Assembly: GCA_034111325.1 (NCBI GenBank)
Contig: JAWUXM010000001.1
Coordinates: 1 to 16,619 of the forward strand
DNA length: 16,619 bases
Direction: 5' to 3'
From: JAWUXM01 sp034111325
GTDB taxonomy: Bacteria; Pseudomonadota; Alphaproteobacteria; Rickettsiales; JABIRX01
The notes under the pieces were generated by a model. That model did not search any database, was not told the DNA's origin, and was given only the letters and a program-made list of their open reading frames with translations. A program made the translations under genes and the position numbers. Below are positions 14,120 to 16,619 of this stretch, in pieces. Within the stretch, counting starts at the first letter, position 1, and each line of letters starts with the position of its first letter.

Positions 14120-14803
14120 TTAATTTGGCCCAACAGTGAATAATAAATTACAACCAGCAACCTGACTGGTTAATGCATAGGCTGTAGCACTTCCGCACGT
14201 TCCTGTAGTAACGGCACCTACTACTTGAAATCTTATGCTACCACTAAGTGGTAAACCATCATCTAATTTGCTATCAATATAACGGTGCTCTGCTGGAGTT
14301 AAAATTGCAGCATTCTTATCAGATGAGCTACCTAATTGGCTACAATTCACTCCCATAGCTGGATTTGCAAGAGTAGAGCATGATGTTATTGGGTGGTATA
14401 TTGCACTTTTAAATTCGGATTTAATGAATTCACTTGTACCATTTTGCGCCCCTTGCCATAGACCTGATTGCCATAAATGTTGATTAGATCTATATGATTC
14501 CTCTGACCATTCAACTGTGCCATCACCATCACCATTACAACCTGCAGCATCAGAATTCACATCAGCATCCGTGCAGCTATTGGCACTTCCCAAAACCGTA
14601 TAGGCATTGTCAAAGTCACCCGGATATTGACCATATACTGAAATAAACTGATCAACTGCAGAACGCATAGTTTGCACTTCCTTTACCAAACCACGCAAGG
14701 CTGTAACTTCATAAATCCGCGATGCGCCAGCAATCAGCCCCATAATCACGGCTATAATCGTGATTGCGATTGTTAATTCAATTAATGAAAATCCTTTTTT
14801 CAT
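14120..14803 (-). CDS. type IV pilin-like/pseudopilin protein (first of tandem pair)
   Basis: 227 residues. The leader MKKGFSLIELTIAITIIAV is a textbook prepilin: Gly4 before the cut, Phe5 as mature N-terminus, Glu9 as mature residue 5. The globular part has VYGQYPGDFDNAY (56-68), a Asp/Asn/Gly-rich stretch DADVNSDAAGCNGDGDG (79-95) resembling calcium-binding loops, AIYHP (134-138) and KLDDGLPLSGSIRFQ (179-193). Six Cys (77, 89, 142, 154, 203, 218) suggest up to three disulfides in a periplasmic or surface setting. An AGGAAG Shine-Dalgarno sits just before the ATG. It follows xerC by 59 bp on the same strand and is followed at once by its paralogue, clearly a tandem duplication. Confidence 0.85.
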   Translation of the reverse strand: MKKGFSLIELTIAITIIAVIMGLIAGASRIYEVTALRGLVKEVQTMRSAVDQFISVYGQYPGDFDNAYTVLGSANSCTDADVNSDAAGCNGDGDGTVEWSEESYRSNQHLWQSGLWQGAQNGTSEFIKSEFKSAIYHPITSCSTLANPAMGVNCSQLGSSSDKNAAILTPAEHRYIDSKLDDGLPLSGSIRFQVVGAVTTGTCGSATAYALTSQVAGCNLLFTVGPN

Positions 14804-14862
14804 CTTCCTGTTTTTATTTTTCTACTAAGTTAAAATAGTTAGTACAAAACTACAATAATTAA

Positions 14863-15792
14863 TCATGAACCCTTAGGATGGGATTTGTTATAAACTTCAA
14901 ACAACCTCTTATGGCTAACTTTCGTATAACGCTCTGTAGTTGATAGACTCTCATGCCCTAAGAGCTGCTGAATTGATCTCAGATCTGCGCCATTATCCAA
15001 TAAATGCGTAGCGAAAGAATGACGCAATGCATGTGGCGTAACTTCCTCTGGCAAATTTAAAATCTCACGCAACTCTTTCATTTTTCTTTGGAAAATCCGC
15101 GGGCTAAGTGTGTCGCCACGCGCGCCTAAAAAGAGGCTTTTATTTTTATCAACCACATAAGGGCAAGCTTTGAGATATTGCTCTATCTTCTCAATTGCAA
15201 GCGACATCATTGGCACGATGCGCTCTTTCTTTCCCTTGCCTTTTACTATTACAAATTCACCACCTAAGTTATTTTTGCTCAAAGCTAGCGCTTCAGAAAT
15301 ACGCATCCCTGTTGAATAGATTAGAATAAACAACGCCATATCACGCTTGCCTTGCCAATCCTTATTTTGCTCTAAAATACTAATTAGATTCGTCGCCTCA
15401 TTTTCGGTTAATGCTTTTGGCAACGCTTTAGCGATTTTAGGATAGGTCACTTGTTCCAAAGCTGAGCAAGTAAAGTATTTATTTTTCTGCGCATATTTAC
15501 ACAGACTCTTAACTGATGATAAAGCACGAGATGATGAAGTGGCTGAATATTTCTCATTAATGCGGAAGGCGAGCCAAGAACGCAAATCTGCTATTTCGAT
15601 TTTCTCTAAAGCAGCAAAATCAATTTGCGCCGCTTGGTGATTTGATAGGAATTTGAGGAAATAAACAACGTCCCTACGGTAAGAATCTAAAGTTAGTTCG
15701 GAATAGCCCCGCTCTTTTTGCAAATGCAAAATCCATTCATTTACAAGATTCACTAATGGCTGTTTTGCAAATAAACGAATCTCTTTTGTCAT
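14863..15792 (-). CDS. xerC: tyrosine recombinase XerC
   Basis: 309 residues. The N-terminal SAM-like core-binding domain has ERGYSELTLDSYRRDVVYF (27-45). The catalytic domain has the full tyrosine-recombinase set: Arg164 in STGMRISEAL, Lys186 in VKGKGKKER, His254 and Arg257 in HALRHSFATHLL, His280 in LLGHESLSTT, and nucleophile Tyr289 in ERYTKVS. With XerD it resolves chromosome dimers at dif. The ending RLFEVYNKSHPKGS fits XerC (which usually ends HPRA or similar) better than XerD. It lies downstream of the transaldolase gene, with a strong palindrome between, and upstream of the pilin pair. No dif site was recognised in the window. An integrase role is unlikely in this housekeeping context. 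Confidence 0.88.
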   Translation of the reverse strand: MTKEIRLFAKQPLVNLVNEWILHLQKERGYSELTLDSYRRDVVYFLKFLSNHQAAQIDFAALEKIEIADLRSWLAFRINEKYSATSSSRALSSVKSLCKYAQKNKYFTCSALEQVTYPKIAKALPKALTENEATNLISILEQNKDWQGKRDMALFILIYSTGMRISEALALSKNNLGGEFVIVKGKGKKERIVPMMSLAIEKIEQYLKACPYVVDKNKSLFLGARGDTLSPRIFQRKMKELREILNLPEEVTPHALRHSFATHLLDNGADLRSIQQLLGHESLSTTERYTKVSHKRLFEVYNKSHPKGS

Positions 15793-15814
15793 AGATGTTA
15801 TATGGAAAAATAAA

Positions 15815-15853
15815 TGTCATACCCTGAATCACGCAGTGATTCAGGGTATGACA
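15815..15853 (-). terminator. perfect 18-bp-arm palindrome between transaldolase gene and xerC (likely terminator and dispersed repeat)
   Basis: TGTCATACCCTGAATCAC (15815-15832) and its exact reverse complement (15836-15853) surround a 3-nt loop, GCA. On the minus strand the hairpin is followed by TTTATTTTT, so it can serve as a Rho-independent terminator after the transaldolase gene and before xerC. Palindromes opening with GTCAT-type sequence are widespread interspersed repeats in alphaproteobacteria, so it is probably also a repeat copy. Confidence 0.75.
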
Positions 15854-15892
15854 AGGGGAAATATGTTTTTCCTTTGCTTACCTAATCTTTAA

Positions 15893-16549
15893 CTAGATGA
15901 CTTTCTGTCCTGTCTTTTTCCAATCCGCCATAAAATCTGCCAAGCCCTTATCAGTCAATGGGTGTTTGATTAATTGCTCTAAAGTGCTTGGTGGGATGGT
16001 TGCGACATCAGCGCCCATTTTTGCAGCTTCAATAAGGTGCATTGGGTTACGCACTGAGGCAACGAGGACTTGCGTATTGAGGTTTTCATAAGAATCATAA
16101 ATTGTGATAATCTCGGCGATTAAACTCATCCCATCTTGCCCGATATCATCTAAACGCCCAACAAAAGGCGAGATAAAGGTTGCGCCAGCTTTGGCGGCTA
16201 AAAGCGCTTGCGCCGCTGAGAAACATAAAGTTACATTTGTCATTACCCCTTCAGAACTCAAGGCTTTGCAAGCTTTTAAACCATCCCAAGTAAGTGGTAA
16301 TTTTATTGTAACATTATCAGCGATTTTGCATAATTCCGTAGCTTCTTTAAGCATACCATCATATTCCATGGCGACGACTTCAGCGCTAACTGGCCCTTTT
16401 ACTATGGCGCAAATCTCGGCGATAACTTCTTTAAAATCTCTTCCTGATTTGGCGATAATGCTAGGGTTTGTTGTCACCCCATCGACCATGCCATAATCAT
16501 TTAATTCTTTGATCTTCTCTACATCAGCCGTATCAACAAAAAACTTCAT
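15893..16549 (-). CDS. tal: single-domain transaldolase (TalC/FSA-like subfamily)
   Basis: 218 residues, the short decameric-type subfamily. It moves a dihydroxyacetone unit between sugar phosphates in the non-oxidative pentose phosphate pathway. Asp6 in FFVDTAD, GVTTNPSII (24-32), Schiff-base Lys83 in VTIKLPLTWDG, NVTLCFSAAQA (105-115) and SPFVGRLDDIG (127-137) are all present. Two positions separate transaldolase from fructose-6-phosphate aldolase: Glu57 (Gln in E. coli FSA) and Phe129 (Tyr in FSA). Both point to transaldolase. A purine-rich AGAGAG directly abuts the ATG. In many alphaproteobacteria this gene is near priA and xerC; priA may lie beyond the right edge. Confidence 0.92.
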   Translation of the reverse strand: MKFFVDTADVEKIKELNDYGMVDGVTTNPSIIAKSGRDFKEVIAEICAIVKGPVSAEVVAMEYDGMLKEATELCKIADNVTIKLPLTWDGLKACKALSSEGVMTNVTLCFSAAQALLAAKAGATFISPFVGRLDDIGQDGMSLIAEIITIYDSYENLNTQVLVASVRNPMHLIEAAKMGADVATIPPSTLEQLIKHPLTDKGLADFMADWKKTGQKVI

Positions 16550-16601
16550 CTCTCTATATTTTATGGGTTAGAATAACTCGCATCCTAGAAAAAACGAAAT
16601 A

Positions 16602-16619
16602 TATGTAAAGAGGAAACTA
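16602..16619 (+). promoter_or_regulatory. possible Shine-Dalgarno for a + strand gene beyond the right edge
   Basis: The last bases contain AAAGAGGAAA, a purine-rich stretch like a ribosome-binding site, with the window ending a few bases later. Nothing else coding is visible in 16550-16619. A divergent gene starting just outside is plausible but unproven. Confidence 0.2.

Noticed and set aside
14119..14160. Upstream ATG at 14160 for the second pilin-like gene
   Set aside because: It would overlap the first pilin gene by about 40 bp and bury the prepilin leader; starts at 14118 or 14085 fit better.
15897..16496. Plus-strand open frames opposite the transaldolase gene
   Set aside because: The minus-strand gene has all catalytic residues; these are antisense readings without motifs.
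1..16619. tRNA, rRNA, CRISPR array, insertion sequence or dif site
   Set aside because: No tRNA-like cloverleaf, regularly spaced direct repeats, transposase gene or recognisable dif core was noticed on reading; dedicated scans could still find a diverged one.

Overview
The window is AT-rich, gene-dense and looks alphaproteobacterial. FtsH, RpoH, the family-4 uracil-DNA glycosylase, the NDUFAF6-like protein, XerC and the single-domain transaldolase all read like alphaproteobacterial versions. The low GC and dispersed palindromic repeats recall Rickettsiales/Holosporales-type or related AT-rich lineages. Thiamine and serine biosynthesis genes and a TonB-dependent receptor argue against an extremely reduced parasite. 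Species cannot be named from sequence alone.

Region 1 (1-3325, + strand) is the accessory part. It holds the C-terminal end of a TonB-dependent receptor, a candidate promoter, a GNAT-fold protein resembling LuxI/FeeM-type N-acyl synthases, a periplasmic YfiR (DUF4154) protein, and a membrane protein with a YfiN-like CHASE8 sensor and HAMP domain. The cytoplasmic part of that last protein is a histidine kinase that has lost its phospho-acceptor His and ATP-binding boxes. YfiR and CHASE8 normally form a periplasmic repressor/sensor pair controlling a diguanylate cyclase. Here the output is a pseudokinase and the operon carries a possible signal synthase. This is the best candidate for an undescribed system.

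Region 2 (3362-8242) is housekeeping with a toxin-antitoxin insert. serB diverges from ftsH. ftsH overlaps rsfS by 11 bp, an unusual pairing. A RelB/RelE-type module with its own operator-promoter follows on the minus strand; its toxin lacks one expected catalytic Arg. rpoH (sigma-32) has a perfect TTGACA/TATAAT promoter. ftsH has a sigma-32-like promoter, and a related dyad occurs at both the ftsH/serB and rpoH promoters.

Region 3 (8243-12000): thiS and thiG on the minus strand, separated by a long-hairpin repeat. A second copy of the repeat lies directly after rpoH. A family-4 uracil-DNA glycosylase diverges from thiS. hda and a squalene/phytoene-synthase-fold protein form a minus-strand pair.

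Region 4 (12000-16619): a membrane-anchored M23 endopeptidase on the + strand, then on the minus strand transaldolase, a perfect 18-bp-arm palindrome/terminator, xerC, and two tandem six-cysteine pilin-like proteins. No tRNA, rRNA, CRISPR or insertion sequence was seen.
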